A DNA stretch of 64,000 nt, from positions 25,868,797-25,932,796 of the forward strand of contig NC_134285.1 of NCBI RefSeq assembly GCF_949628215.1. The letters are read 5' to 3'. Shown here piece by piece: positions 1 to 35,092 of the stretch (positions within the stretch are counted from its first letter, which is position 1; every line of letters begins with the position of its first letter). The notes beneath the pieces were generated by a model. That model ran no database searches, had not been told where the DNA came from, and saw only the letters and a list, made by a program, of their open reading frames with translations. The DNA is from Phalacrocorax aristotelis. Its lineage: Eukaryota; Chordata; Aves; Suliformes; Phalacrocoracidae. The position numbers and the translations under genes were made by a program.

Positions 1-867
1 TGGCCCTCTGCAATGCCCAGCTGAGGGCCAGCTCCTGCCTGCTCCCCTGCCATTGCCCCCTCCCCACCACCACAATCCTGGGGCTGGGGGCTCCCCCTAC
101 TCCCATGTTTGAGGGGGGAGCCACGCTTGGAGGGGGCTATTGTTTTTCTCCCAGTTTGGCCCCTTCCCCAGGAAAAAGCTGGGTCGCAGCTCCCCAGAGG
201 GGATTCTTCAGTGCTGAGGATGTGCCCTCTGCCACAACCAGGCTTTGGGGACAGTGCTGGGTGGCTGTCCTCCGCAAGCAAGGGTGACAGGAGCTGGCCA
301 CCCTGTGCTTCCGGCTGTGACCATCCCCTGTGCCATGCTGCTGGCACAGTGCTTGTGACACTGGGGACACCACCAGCATGGAGGAGACATGTACCCGTGC
401 CTATGGGGTGTGTTGCATGCCCAAGGTTGGTGTCCTGTGGTGTCTCAAAGGTGCCCCAAATCAGCCCAGGACAAGGTGTCCTGGGCTACCTGCCTTTGGA
501 AACAGATGGGGGACACCACAGTGCTGTGATGCTCCGTTCACCCTCTGCCATGAAATCCTGCTCCTGCCAAAAAGAGACTGCCAGGGGCTGGGGACAGCCC
601 TGATGGGCTGCAGGTGCTCTGGGGCGTCTGCTGCATGCCAGTGGGGTGCTGTGACGGCAACGGTGACCCCACATGGGCAGTGCCACCCCAGGGGCCCCAT
701 GACGGGAGGTGTCCCATGCCATCACAACTCTGACACAAGCCTTCCCCGTACTGCAGCACTGCCATTGAGCCCCGTCCCCGCGGCCCCCCAGGAGCGGGCA
801 AGTGGAGGCAGCAGCATCTGTGCTGTCTGTGCCGGCAGCTGCCTGCCCTGCCCTGCGCCTGCTGCTG
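1..867. other. SRL upstream region, no gene seen
   Basis: GC-rich DNA upstream of SRL. Several ORFs are open on both strands, but they overlap each other and look like products of GC-rich composition. I see no repeat family and no splice-bounded coding exon. The region presumably contains proximal promoter sequence for SRL. Confidence 0.5.
836..841. promoter_or_regulatory. SRL: E-box CAGCTG upstream of the SRL TATA box
   Basis: The palindrome CAGCTG lies about 27 bases upstream of the TATA box. It is the preferred E-box core of MyoD-family muscle regulators. The motif is short and could be chance; its position in a muscle-gene promoter is the only reason to list it. Confidence 0.3.
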
Positions 868-876
868 TATAAATAG
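868..876 (+). promoter_or_regulatory. SRL: TATA box of SRL, overlapping a MEF2-like site
   Basis: TATAAATAG sits 36 bases upstream of the first base of exon 1 coding sequence. A start site 25-31 bases downstream would give a 5' leader of only about 13-19 nt. The same nine bases match the MEF2 core TAWWWWTAR; only the preceding base (G where a pyrimidine is preferred) deviates. TATA/MEF2 overlap is known from other muscle genes, so muscle-restricted activation is plausible but inferred. Confidence 0.65.
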
Positions 877-911
877 AGGCAGCGAGTGGCAGGGAGCTCC
901 TGGCAGCCACC

Positions 912-23914
<23,003 letters not shown>

Positions 23915-24120
23915 GGTGTTCTGTGATATAACCGTCCACATGTTCCTACCAGTGAATGAGCTTATGTCTTATCTGTCTAAGAAGCCATGGTCTGTTAACC
24001 CTTGAGTGCCACACTGGCAAAGGCTACTGTATGATGAGGACTTTGAGTCATTGATATCGATGGCAGGGGAAGATGGGTGGGCATAAGAAAGAGAATAAAA
24101 ACTGTGAATTCCTGACATTT
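23915..24120 (+). other. SRL: SRL 3' untranslated region (minimum extent)
   Basis: Sequence from the stop codon to the expected cleavage zone after the AATAAA at 24094. A longer alternative end is possible, because another AATAAA followed by T/GT-rich sequence occurs at 26642. Confidence 0.6.
24094..24099 (+). terminator. SRL: Poly(A) signal AATAAA of SRL
   Basis: Canonical hexamer 180 bases after the SRL stop, followed by a T-rich stretch (ATTTTATCTTCGTTCTTTC) that could serve as the downstream element. Confidence 0.6.
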
Positions 24121-27100
24121 TATCTTCGTTCTTTCAAGTAGAAGGCAATGTTTAAGCTGTAAGTATGAGCAATGCACGGTGAGCTAGAACTGTAGCTGCT
24201 TTTTCTGAGATTTTTATGTCACCCAGTGAGTTCCCCTTTTGCATAACAGCTGAGTTGAACTTCTGCAGCCTTCATCTGGGTGATCACCTTAAGAAGGGGC
24301 TTTTGCAGCAGCATTTGGAGCTCCAGACAGGTAGATATGATGGGATTTGCAAGTCCATGTCAGAGGAAGAATTGGGCTGGAAAGGAGCTGCCAGCACTGG
24401 TTGAGCTGTGCTGGAGGAGGAGGTCCAGCACCCCAAATCACACAGTTCCACAAGGAGCTGTGAGCAGGTTTTCCTCCCCCTGGGCCAGCACAGGGACAGG
24501 GTGCTTGGTGCCCATGTATGCCATCAACCTCAAAAACCCACACTAGCAAGTCAAGCCTGAGGAGGGCTCCAAGGGTTAAGGATTTGGCAGTTTGACCTTG
24601 TTCAAGTCTCTGTTGCTGTTTTGTAAGTCAGATCCCCATGTTTTTGTGCTCTGGAGAGTGAGGCAGGAACAGGGGGTCACTAGCTGCATCCTTTTTGTCC
24701 CTCTGCTGATCTGTTCTCCCTAGGACAACCCAAGCAGATATCTCTGGCTTGTTCACACTTCCCCCGTTTTAGCCACAATTTTGGTTGGCTCATCTCTGTG
24801 CATCGGTGCTCAGTCCTGGGAGGAGAAGGAGTATTCCTTTGGAAGCACCTCAGCAGGGTGAGGTTCCCCACAGACAGCTGACCTTGAAACCTGGCAGTGA
24901 AAGACAGGATTAGGGGTGCCCTCACCGCTTGGCCCTCATGGCCAGCACGGCTGGCTGCCGAGCTGTGCACAAACCAGCCAAGAGGGAGATGTTGCTTTGG
25001 ATGGAGACTGGTGCCTTTGAGCCCACAGTGACCCGCTGAACATCCTTTCTCCTTCCTCCTGCCAAATGACCACAGCTAATGCTGCTCTCCAGGAAACCTC
25101 TGGAGGAGAGGAACTTACCATTGACAGGAACAGGAAGATGTGGAGGTGCCATGAGGCAAGAAAAAGGCAAAGGGAATGAAAGAGGGAAAGAGAAAGCTGG
25201 GAATGGAAGGCTCTGTTGTGATCGGAAGGGTGTGAAAGGCAGTGCCCCTCATCTCCACGTGCCCAACAGGACATGGCTAAGGAGGCAGGAGGTCTGTGGG
25301 AGCTCCACATCCCCTGGCACTGCCGCCCAGCGCTGTGAAGAAGAGGTCCCCTTGAGTCCAGGTGAGTTTGGGGGAACACTGCCCTGGGGACTTCCATGCT
25401 CCTTGCCTCTGCTTTGAGGTAGGACTCTGCCTTTGAACTAATGAAGAAAAGACCCAAATCTATGTCCGAACATGGGAAGGGGCATGGCTCATGCAGAGGG
25501 ATTTTGCCTGCGGCGTAGAGGGGACCAGAGGCACGAGTGAAGGCAAGCAGAGTGTCAGAGACAGCAGCAGCCAGAACAGCCTGGACAGAAGTGATGTGTT
25601 CGTGAGTCAGCGCCATGAGGTCTCAAACCTGCCCCAGAGCTTCTGCCTTCCCCCGCTGCTGTTCCTTCTTCTTTCTTGTACACGATCCTGTTGCTCATCG
25701 GCATCTCTCTCTGCCTCATCCACTCCTCCTCACCTCTCGCTCTCCTCCGCTAGGCTCATCTGCTTGGTTTTCTTAAGAGCTAATGGAATAGAAACACCAG
25801 CAGAAATGGGCTAATATTGCCACTGCTCCTGCCGTCACACTGTGTGTCACTGTCATGGCAAGCAAAGGCCATCAAGCGTTTCTATTTGCAAGCGCTGTAT
25901 CATGCCATCTCTTTGCTTGCTGCCTTGTCCCCCCAAAGCCCGTGGGCTCTGCGGTACCCAGGGAAAGGCCCCCCCCATCCCAGGAAGGAGCCCTGACTCT
26001 TCCTTATGGCCTTGAATGTGAAGGCACTGTCACTCTTCTCTCAGGCTGCTCCCATCGTTCCCTCCATCCCTTCCCTGTTTTCCTTTTATTTTGCTTTATT
26101 CTCCAGCACTCAATTCCTTTCCTCTTCCCTTCAGTACCTGCATGCCCTGTGCAAAGCTCTGGTGCCCGTGTCCAGATGGGGCTCCTCTGTGACAGCCAAA
26201 ACCTTTTTAACTTCCCCAGTATGGTACATCGGGGTTCTCTTTCCAAAGAAATGGCAGCAGTGGTCCGAAGCTGGGGTTGTTTTCTGTTCCCTGTGATGCA
26301 CACTCACTTGGCTCCGTGCTGGCTCCAGGTCATGCCAACGAGAAGATGCTTTCTTTCCCATGGATCCAAGTGGCTGTCAGTCCCAAGAGGACTGCAGTCC
26401 CCAGCCTGCCTCTCTGTGAGTTTTCTTAGGAGAGCTCTGGGAATCTGGGGGTGGAAATGGGGAGCAGGGAGGACTTTTCATTTTGCTGAGAAACCCCAAG
26501 CTCCTGTGGCCATGGTGCTGAGGGGGTGAGCATCTTGCCAGAGAACTTCACAGCAGGGAGGGAGCTGGGACAAATGCCCACGTAGATGCCCGTGACTGTG
26601 TGCATTGAGATAAAACCATCAGCTTGAACATCAGCCTGTCTAATAAAACCTGGTATTTTCCAAACAGACTCCCTGCAGGTGCTTGTTTTGTTTCCTCTGT
26701 CAGTGTGGTGCGAGTGCTGGGGCTGATGTCACCAGGGGGGTGCAGCTGCAGGGAGTGAGGCAGGAGCTCCCATCTCCTTCCCTGCACCCTGCCCTCATAC
26801 ACATCCCTTGTGTGGGACCAGCTGGCAATGCCTGAGCTATTTGGTTGCTTTTTCCAACCTGGCTTCCTGTGCCATAGGCACAAACCAGCAAAGCAAACCC
26901 CAGCTCCTTTGCTTTGTGCTTCAGGGCAGTGCGATCCTCCCTGGTGGGACAGATCCTTGCTCCCACCTGCACCAGGAGATGCCTTTTAAGTCCCTTTTTT
27001 GTGCTGTCCTCCTCCTCCTCTCTCAGGGGCCCCACCATGCTAGGGGCTCAGAGAGAAAAGCCTCCCTCCACAGGGAACCATGGTCCCCCCGGGGCCCAGC

Positions 27101-29739
27101 ACAAAGCTGGCTCTGATTCATTCATGGGGGCTCCGGCACAAAGCCCCAGAGAGATTTAGGAGCCGTGGGGCTGGCAGCGAGTGCTGGCAGCTGTGGGGCT
27201 GAGTCATGGCCGTGGGCCCATGTGTGCCGTGGCAGGCAGGCCGCCCCATGACTCAGCTTCGCCAGCAGCGCCATGCACAGCTTGCCTACCTCGGCGGCAG
27301 GGTGGGCTGGCTGCCCACAGGGATGCTCCATGCAGCAGCTGCTTTCCTCCCCTCCAGCATCATGTTCGCATCCTGCCTGCCCTGGCCGCTGCCTTGGGGA
27401 GAGCCCTGCAGGGATGCCCTCGCTGAGCCCTGCAGATGCCGGATGCAGCCTCTGTCCCCTCCCTGGTGGCAAAGGTGCCTGTAGCCATGGAGGACCATGG
27501 AGGAGGGCAGGGCTCGGGAACCACAGAAAACACTGGGGGCTCTCATTAGCCATCCAGCAAGAGGCAGAGGAAGGCACCATCCCACCAGAGGCTGGGCTTA
27601 TGCAAACTGCTTATTATAACCCTACTGCCTGGACTGTCTGTCTTTCCAACTGTCTGTCTCACTTGCTAATCAAAAGAGATTGTTCCAAGAAAGCTGGAAG
27701 AGGAGAAGGAATGTCTCACTCAGCCGTGGCTTCCTTTGGAAAGTCTGGAAAAACTGTGGCATCTCGATGTGCGTGAAGGTCTGCCTAGCGAGAAGCACAT
27801 TTTCCTTCCAAAGCTGCTGTAAAGATGTGAATCATGAGCCGGTAACGTTCCTGGCAGAACGAAAAGTGATTCCACTGAGACATAGTGCTGGCAGCAGCTC
27901 TGCCGTATCTCTTGGACGGAAAAGACAAACATTTATCTTAGAGACATTGCTGGGGAAGAGCCGCTGGTGCTGCCGAGAGCCCTGCGGCGGCCAGATCCTG
28001 CCTGTGTTGGAGCGCTCCTGCCAAGGGGAACCTTGAGCAGGTTTCTCAAAGGTGTCCCAAAGGTGCCTGGCGGTGGCATTGCCAGTGTTTGAACACAAGC
28101 CAAGGGGTTTATGGTCCCTGCTGCTTTGGTTGCCCTCCACAACCTCAACCCCTTGGCGGCATCTCTGCATTTCAGAGATGAAAATATCCCATAACCCAGC
28201 AGCTCGTTTGCAACAATGTCGATCCGATTTCTAGTTTTTTATAGGCATCCCAATGGACATTGCAGGGAGAAACAAGGAGGGGTTGCCTGAGCAGACTGAT
28301 TTTTCTTGCTGTAAGCTTGAGGACAGAGCTTCTTGCAGTAATGAGCCAAACGCTGCACCTCTCCAGCCATAACCACCCCATGGCAGAGCACCTGCCTTTG
28401 ATCACACATGGGGAACATGGGGATTCATTGCCCCTTTCATTGGAAAAGAACCTAAAACCTTTGGAAAAGTCTGCTGGGAACTGCGGGGGAGTACAGGTTC
28501 TCCACCTGCAGTGTGGTGGAGCTCTTCCTGTGTGACCATCCCCATCCAGCCTGTCCCCTGATGTCCCCAGGCACCCGGTGGCTGGCGGGGAGGACACCCA
28601 CAACCCCTGGCACCAAAACCCCACCAAACATTGCTCCTGAAATGCCCTGTGCTGCAATCACAGGATCCTTGTGGACATGGCATGTTTACCAAGCCTCTTT
28701 CTCCTTTCCCAGGTGGTCCAAAAAATCTGCCAGCCTGGTTGTCCACCACAGAGCTGGGGCTGCTGCCTTACCTGCTGCGCCCATCCCGCTGGCAGCAACT
28801 TGCCTGACAGGCTCAACCTGTGCTTACAGATCCCAGAGTGAACAAAACACTCTTTCCATGCAAATCCCTCCTTTTTGGGACCTTCTGGCTTTCTGCAGCC
28901 CAGAGGGCACCCTGGCTTGCACCATCCCCAGCCTTCAGGGTGTCCACGGCAGGGGTCAGGCTCCGATTTCATCACCACTTTGCTGCTTGGAGCCAGAAGA
29001 GTTTCAACATTAAAGCACTGATGAGCAGCGTGTGGCTTCATGTCACATCGGCTGAACACCCCCTGGCTCAAGCCAGAGGGCTACATCTGTGGAGAGCCAA
29101 AAATGAATATATTTTGCCCAAGACTTGCATGTGCAGGACACTGACTTGTGAGGGCAAGTAATGCCTTGTCCTGAAGAGCATGCAGGTGCTTTGGGGGCGC
29201 TTCCCTCGGTCAATACCCACAGGAGGAGGATCACCCATTTGCAGGCTGCATAGGGATTCGGACCCAGAATTGGGGTTTGCACATGATAACAGCCCTTCCT
29301 GGTGGAGGTGGGGTGAAGGATGGGGAGCAAGTCCACCACTTGGGATGCCTACCTTGGGAAGAGCCTGGGGCTGCGGGAGCAGCGATGCCCCAGAGGATCA
29401 ACAGCTTGAGAGAGATGGGAAAAGCCTGGATGTTTGCCCCTGACAGGTCACCATTTGCTTTAGGGAGCCTGGGTGATGTTCAGGGCGAGTGGCAGAGGAG
29501 CTAGAGCAGCCCAGGGACCTGGGAAGGTTATTTTCGCCCCACAGGGTGTCCAGCAAATGTAACCCCTGCGAAACAAGGGGACGGAGGGCTGCTGGTGGGT
29601 GCTTCAACTGAGAAGCTCACGTGGATGCCGGAAATGAAAGAGGTAAGAGGGAGGTGGGTGGTGAGCCAGGACCTGGGGGGGCAGTCCATTAAATCAGAGG
29701 AGAGACTGGAGGGATTGCAGGGTGCTCACACGCTGCTTT

Positions 29740-30000
29740 CTATAATGTAGGGCTATAACAGCTCCTTGGCCAGCAGGGGAGGCAGCTCAGTCCTACGTTA
29801 TAGTGAAGTCCTGGGCAATGGCTGTATATATGCCCAGCACTCCCACAAGCATTATTTCATTTGGCTGCTCCTTTTCTAACACATCCATGAGTGGTCATTT
29901 AATTACAGGATGAAAAAATGACCTGTTCTGAAATACTAATATACATATGCAAAATATGCACTGAGCAATTAGTGCTACTAATGAAAGAGGGAGTTGTGGT
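29740..30000. promoter_or_regulatory. Candidate regulatory island with CTCF-like core
   Basis: CCAGCAGGGGAGGC at 29770-29783 matches the CTCF core except for two of 14 positions. It is followed by AT-rich sequence with several TAAT/ATTA cores and an octamer-like ATGCAAAAT near 29948. No repeat family is evident. Inference only. Confidence 0.25.
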
Positions 30001-30394
30001 AGCAACAACAGGAAAAATACAGCAATGTCTCAGCAAACCTGAGATCCAACCTAGCTCAGCCAGCCTGCTGTGAGCTGGAATTATCCCAGTGGCCTTTTGG
30101 GGCAGAGGGAGAGAAACCAAAACACAGGTGGGTGAGCTGGTGTCAAGCAGCCATTTCCTATCCAGGGGCATCTGAAACCACCCTGGATTCACAGCAAAGG
30201 CTGTCAGAGGGGACGGGAAGGGGGTGCTGGTGCCACTACAAGATAAACTCTGGGTCTATATTCAGCAGGACAGGGTAGGCCTCTGCTTTCCGGTGACGCT
30301 CTAGTGCTGTTTGCCTAGAGATGGGAATTAATGGTGCTGAGCACATGAACCAAGCATTCCCAGGGATGGGGAATACTGCCGGGTGCTTCCCAGT

Positions 30395-30560
30395 AGCTGT
30401 GATTAATTTTTGTTAATATTAAATTCAACACTTTTATGCAGGGCGGAGAGGTGTTTAGGCAGAAACCCAGCTCCTGTCCTATCTGTCATTAAAAACATTG
30501 CTATTAAGCCATAGTGGAAGGAAATAAGAGTAAATGCATCCTCTGTAAGTGGCTTCAGCT
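30395..30560. promoter_or_regulatory. Candidate AT-rich regulatory island
   Basis: High-complexity AT-rich sequence (GATTAATTTTTGTTAATATT near 30401, several ATTA cores) within GC-rich surroundings. It contains no plausible coding exon. Conservation is unknown. Confidence 0.2.
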
Positions 30561-32699
30561 TTCCACCAACATCTGTGTCCCACCGTTTCCTCTTTGGTGG
30601 CTGAGCTGCTTCTGTTTTCCCTCTTCCCATGACCCATACTTTGCTTTTTCTCCTTAATCCTGCCTGCACCTCCTGATGGTGGGGGATCGAGCAGGGAGGA
30701 AAGGAGCCCCAACTGCCTCTGACCCATTGCAACCAATGGAAATTGCATGGCAGCTGCAGATGCAGCCCCAGCCCTGGCCAAAGCCAGGGCTGGGCTCTGG
30801 GTACTCGCTCCCTAGTTGGTGCCTGATGCTCTCGACTCTCCTTTGCAGCTGGTGCTGGGGCAGGATGCAAGCCATACCCAGCTGGATCTAAATGCTACAG
30901 CTCTGCCAGCAAGGGGACTTGTCAGCAAAGCCGGGTACACAAGCACAGTGTGCCCCAGTAAATCATTAGTGGAGAACAGAAAGCCTCCTCAACCCAGCAG
31001 GCTGCCAGGCACAGGGTGCTCTCAGAACCTGCTTGCACTGTGATGAGTGATGCTGGGAGCCTGGGGAAAGCAGGAGGGGTGCCGGTTCCCCGTTGGCACT
31101 GTGAAGCCAGGCGGTCCCTCTGGCTCAGCTCCATCATCTCCATCAGCCAGAGAACCATAGCACAGCTGGCAGGTACAGCCAAAGCCCGAATCCCCTGGGG
31201 ATGCCAGCAGCAGGCAGTGCCTCGGCACACCAGGCCCACCAGCATCTCCTGAAAAAACATTTCATCCTGTTTTGACATCTTTTTGGTTTAATTTAAGCAT
31301 AAAACTGAAGAGTTTTAGAAACTGTGAAGAAGTGTTTAGAAACTTGGGAGGTACCCACAGAGCCCCCATCCTCTCCATCAGCAGAAAACCGAATGCTCTG
31401 TGCTTTCCACTAGATGAAGGGTTGCTACTGCCCCAATTATAGGGTTTCACAGCTTGTTTCCACCTTGCAGCAGATCTGGATGGGATTTTCAGCAGTTGAG
31501 ACCTGCTTCTACTTATGTCAACGGTGACTGACTGCAGCCAAACATTCCTGAAGAGCCAGCCCTGGCTATTGATCCTGCAGGGCCCAGCACAGCCCTGAGG
31601 GTAGCAGCAGAGTCATGCCTACAAGTGCGATCATAGGGCAAAGCAGAATGTGGCAGGGACACACACACAACACAGTTATTGCATCCCAGGACAGGGTTTT
31701 CCTCACAACGTTGTCCCCCTGCTTTATTCCGGCTGCGATTCTCCCCTGCCGAAGGATGAGGCAGGATGCCACAGGGTGGGATGTGGAGCTGGTGGCAATG
31801 GGTCAGCCTTCACTAGAGGACACCGAAAGGAGCTGCGCTGGTGGGGGCCGAAGGGGGACCCTCCTCTGCTTCTCCTCAGTGACTGACAGGTCTGTGACAT
31901 GGCCAGAAGCCACAGTTAAAATCTGAGGAATGCCAGGACAGACAGGTCTGGGTGGCAGCAATGTAGAGCTGATACACCACACCATGGCAGGTTAGAAACA
32001 GTGTGGCCAGCATCCCTGTCCCTTCCATAGCAGGTACTTAAACCCCTGACGTGGCCTGGGGAAAGGCAAAAAACCCCGAGATAAGAATTAGGGTGAGGGA
32101 TTTGGAGATAAAGAGGGGCAGCGAGGGAAAACAAACCCTGCGGCAAGTAGGATACTGGTGCTAGAAATACTATGTTGAATATTTTGGACCTAGTGTGATA
32201 AAGATCACATAAAAAGTGTCCTGACAACCAGAGCTGGCTTTTCAGAGCCATGAAGAATGCTGGCAGAATCACACAGGGTCAATCGGAGGGTCAGGATGGA
32301 CAGGGAGGGATGGGGGATCACCAGGGGTGCCTAAATTCAGGTAGATCTGGTACTCTGGCAGCCCCAGAGCCTGGTGATGGCTGAGCAGTTGGTCTGGGAC
32401 AAAATGTGGGGGACTGTGGGAATGCCCCAGCTTCTCCCAGATGGCAAAGAGTGATGGCAACGGTCCCCACACTGGCCCAGAGCTCCGGCCACGTCCCTGG
32501 GCTCTGCTTCGGCAGAGAAGGGAAAGACTTTGCTGGGACCGCAGTGCCGATGAACTGCTTCCCCCCCCTCCCCTTGCTTGCAAACATCGTCATCTTGTAT
32601 ATAAACACAAAATGCCAAAATGTGAGTCAGCTCAATGGCAGTTTGGCTTCTGCACAGGAACAAGCCAATGAACAGCAGAACTACAGTCTGCAGAGGTAA

Positions 32700-32705
32700 T
32701 TTATT
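32700..32705 (-). terminator. Minus-strand poly(A) signal candidate
   Basis: TTTATT on the plus strand gives AATAAA on the minus strand. It lies at the left end of the AT-rich block that would form the 3' UTR of the candidate minus-strand transcript. Hexamers are common in AT-rich DNA, so this is weak on its own. Confidence 0.25.
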
Positions 32706-32762
32706 CTTGTTTTAAAGGGTTTCAGCAAGTCACTTCATGACAGGTAGAATATACTCCCATGA

Positions 32763-32823
32763 TATTAAAAAAAAGAATTTAAAAAAATTTAAAAATAATT
32801 TTTAAAAGTAATTTTTTTTTTTC
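32763..32823. repeat. A/T low-complexity tract
   Basis: Runs of A and T only, broken by a few G, at the beginning of the AT-rich half of the window. Confidence 0.85.
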
Positions 32824-34658
32824 AGTTATGTGCTTCCCATTGATGAGAGGAAACCTTTCAGTCTCAGCTAGCGGTCAAACAAACCTTTTTTAGCTTTGAT
32901 GTACATTAGAGAGAGGAAAGAAATGCAGACAATATCTTCCTATGAGCAGAAGATTCAAACTATATAAGGGTGGTGGTTTTTGTTTTTTTAATAGCTGCTA
33001 AATAAGTTTTGTGGCTCAATGCCGTGATCCAGCACAACAAAAGATCCTATTCACATGAGGGAGCAGATCTGAGACTGCCTCAGGAATCTTAATTCCTGAA
33101 TTTCTCAGCTTTTTTCTTTTTTTTTTTACTAACATAAAGAATCTCAGTGAGCCAATTATGGGGATCTTGACATAATGTCGCTTCTTACGGCAACAAATGC
33201 TATAGTTTAAACTCCATTCTGTAAACACTCAGGCATGTACTTACATCTACATGTGTAAATAATCCCATGCAGGTCAGCAAAACTAACCACGTATATAATG
33301 TTAAGCGCGTGTAAAAAGCATCTGCAGGATTGAGGCCAACGATTGCAAAACAGTTTAAACTATAATCCTCCATTTTCATTAGTTTCTTGAAAAACTTTGA
33401 CTGAGAGCTTGAATTTCTTCCTGTTCTGTTGAGCGAAAGGTGATTTTTCTCCCCAGGCAGCCTTAGCAAAAACCTTCCTGTTGTATTTAAGTTGTCAGAC
33501 TTCAAAAATCACATTTTCCATGAAGGACATTCTGCCCTTTTAACTGAGAGAGTTCAACGTTGACACCAATTGGGTAAATAAAGGTAATTAAAGACACTTA
33601 CTATTTGCTCTACATAAAAGTCCTCCAACACCACAGTCTGGTAGATTTGGCTGCTTTTGCTAAATAAAGCAGCATCTGTAGGCACTGGGAGCATCCTTTG
33701 CTCCTACAAACGGGGCGTTAATTTTTCAGCCTAACACGTATTTCAAACAAGACCTCAGCCGCAAAACTTTACATGTTCATCCTATCTCTGCCAACGTGTT
33801 CTGCGTTTTTTCACTTTTCAACAATGTTTTCTTCCCATCTTATTCCCTGGAAACAACTGGGCATGTCACAGAAACATAGATTCGCACTTCGTTTTAAACA
33901 TGCTTGTTTGGAAGGTGTGCACTGCTCTTTCTGCATTCCTGGTCCATTGAGAGGCCAGCAAAAGTCCTTAATATTCAGAGAGTGTCAAGCACCCCATGGA
34001 TATTATCTGAGAGTGTCAAAATGCTAAAATTAACGTCGCCTTTTGGTAATTCTTAAGTACTTGAGTCTGAAGCCCCAACAATAATCTTTTACTGTAGTCT
34101 TGTCTTGAGGCAGTGTAAATAATACCTTTAAGTTATAAAGTGTGAGGTGCAGCAGCAATTGGCTCAGAATGAAGCCAGGTTTTAAACAATTCAAATGCAA
34201 AAGATATCACCTAGCAGTTGAATCAGTGCACCGTGCTGGCCCAACCAATTTCAGTCACTGCACTAACACAGCAGAGGTATAATTTCTGGTTTCATCAAAA
34301 GCTTAATCCTACTACCACAGCAATAAATTGAAATAACGGCTAGTTCCCATGTCTGAAGATGGGACAAGGGTACTCTTTCCAAGGTTATAGAACACAAGTG
34401 TGTAGAAACCATCTTCAAGACAAACTGAAAATTGATATAATGCTTTCTCAACGCCTTCCACTTCACGCTTGTCATGTCTTTGCTAAATCGCTGAGATATA
34501 CCCACTCTGGCCAGAGTAGCGAAGGTCATCTATATTCCTAGACAGCAGCCACGCAGGTGACATCTTGGGTACAGCTGAGAAGAACGTCCTCATCTCTCCT
34601 TTCTGGGCAAAAAAAGAGAAAGTCACAAAAAATCCAATATTACTGAGTTTGGTTGGGG

Positions 34659-34698
34659 TTTTTTTGGTTTTCTTTTTTTTTTTTTTAAATTATTTTGG
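34659..34698. repeat. T-rich low-complexity tract
   Basis: Poly(T)-dominated tract just right of the candidate minus-strand acceptor. It reads as poly(A) on the minus strand and is not part of that acceptor's pyrimidine tract. Confidence 0.8.
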
Positions 34699-35040
34699 CA
34701 CCCACAGTAGAGAATAACAGATTTGTAGTTAAAATACACCGTGACAGCCTGAGCCAGGGAAAGAGAAAGTTAATCTATTCCTGGATGTGGTTAGGAACGC
34801 TCTGTTGCTCCCACAGCGAACGCTCAGCTCAGACAGCGATGGCTCTCACCACATCCATTCCCAGCTCAGTGCCGCTCAGGGTCACCTTTCTATTGCAGAT
34901 CAACCGAGACACGGGATCAAGTCACAAAAATGCCACAGCAATTCTATTCTCCCCAAAAACCTGAATTCAAAAAGGGCTTGGTACATGCAAAGCAAATGTT
35001 TCGCTAAGTTTTCCATTGTGTAATTCCTTGCGGCACTTAC

Positions 35041-35092
35041 CATCCTGCAGCCAGGATTTTCTGTGGATTTACAGCAGGTCTTTCTTCCAAAC
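35041..35092 (-). CDS. Candidate 52-nt internal exon, minus strand
   Basis: On the minus strand the segment lies between an acceptor GGCACAG and a strong donor ATG/GTAAGTG. One frame reads GRKTCCKSTENPGCRM and continues open into the exon that begins at 34602. The other open frame stops exactly at that junction. No family is recognised. Coding status is uncertain; the splice signals are the main evidence. Confidence 0.28.

Larger units (their letters stand above)
24121..32690. other. Intergenic region, GC-rich part
   Basis: No gene is recognised. AATAAA at 26642-26647 may be a distal SRL end. AT-richer, high-complexity islands occur near 27600-28020, 29740-30000 and 30400-30560 and are candidate regulatory elements. 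The many ORFs are short and overlap on both strands without family signals. No mobile element is recognised. Confidence 0.5.
32690..34602 (-). other. Candidate terminal exon of an unknown minus-strand transcript
   Basis: On the minus strand a very strong acceptor (TTTCTCTTTTTTTGCCCAG) ends at 34603. Downstream sequence is AT-rich and reaches AATAAA at 32705-32700. Spliced to 35041-35092, one frame stays open for 39 codons and stops at 34483, which would leave a 3' UTR of about 1.8 kb. A second frame is open for about 20 codons. I recognise neither peptide. It could be the end of a protein gene, a long non-coding RNA, or chance. Confidence 0.3.
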
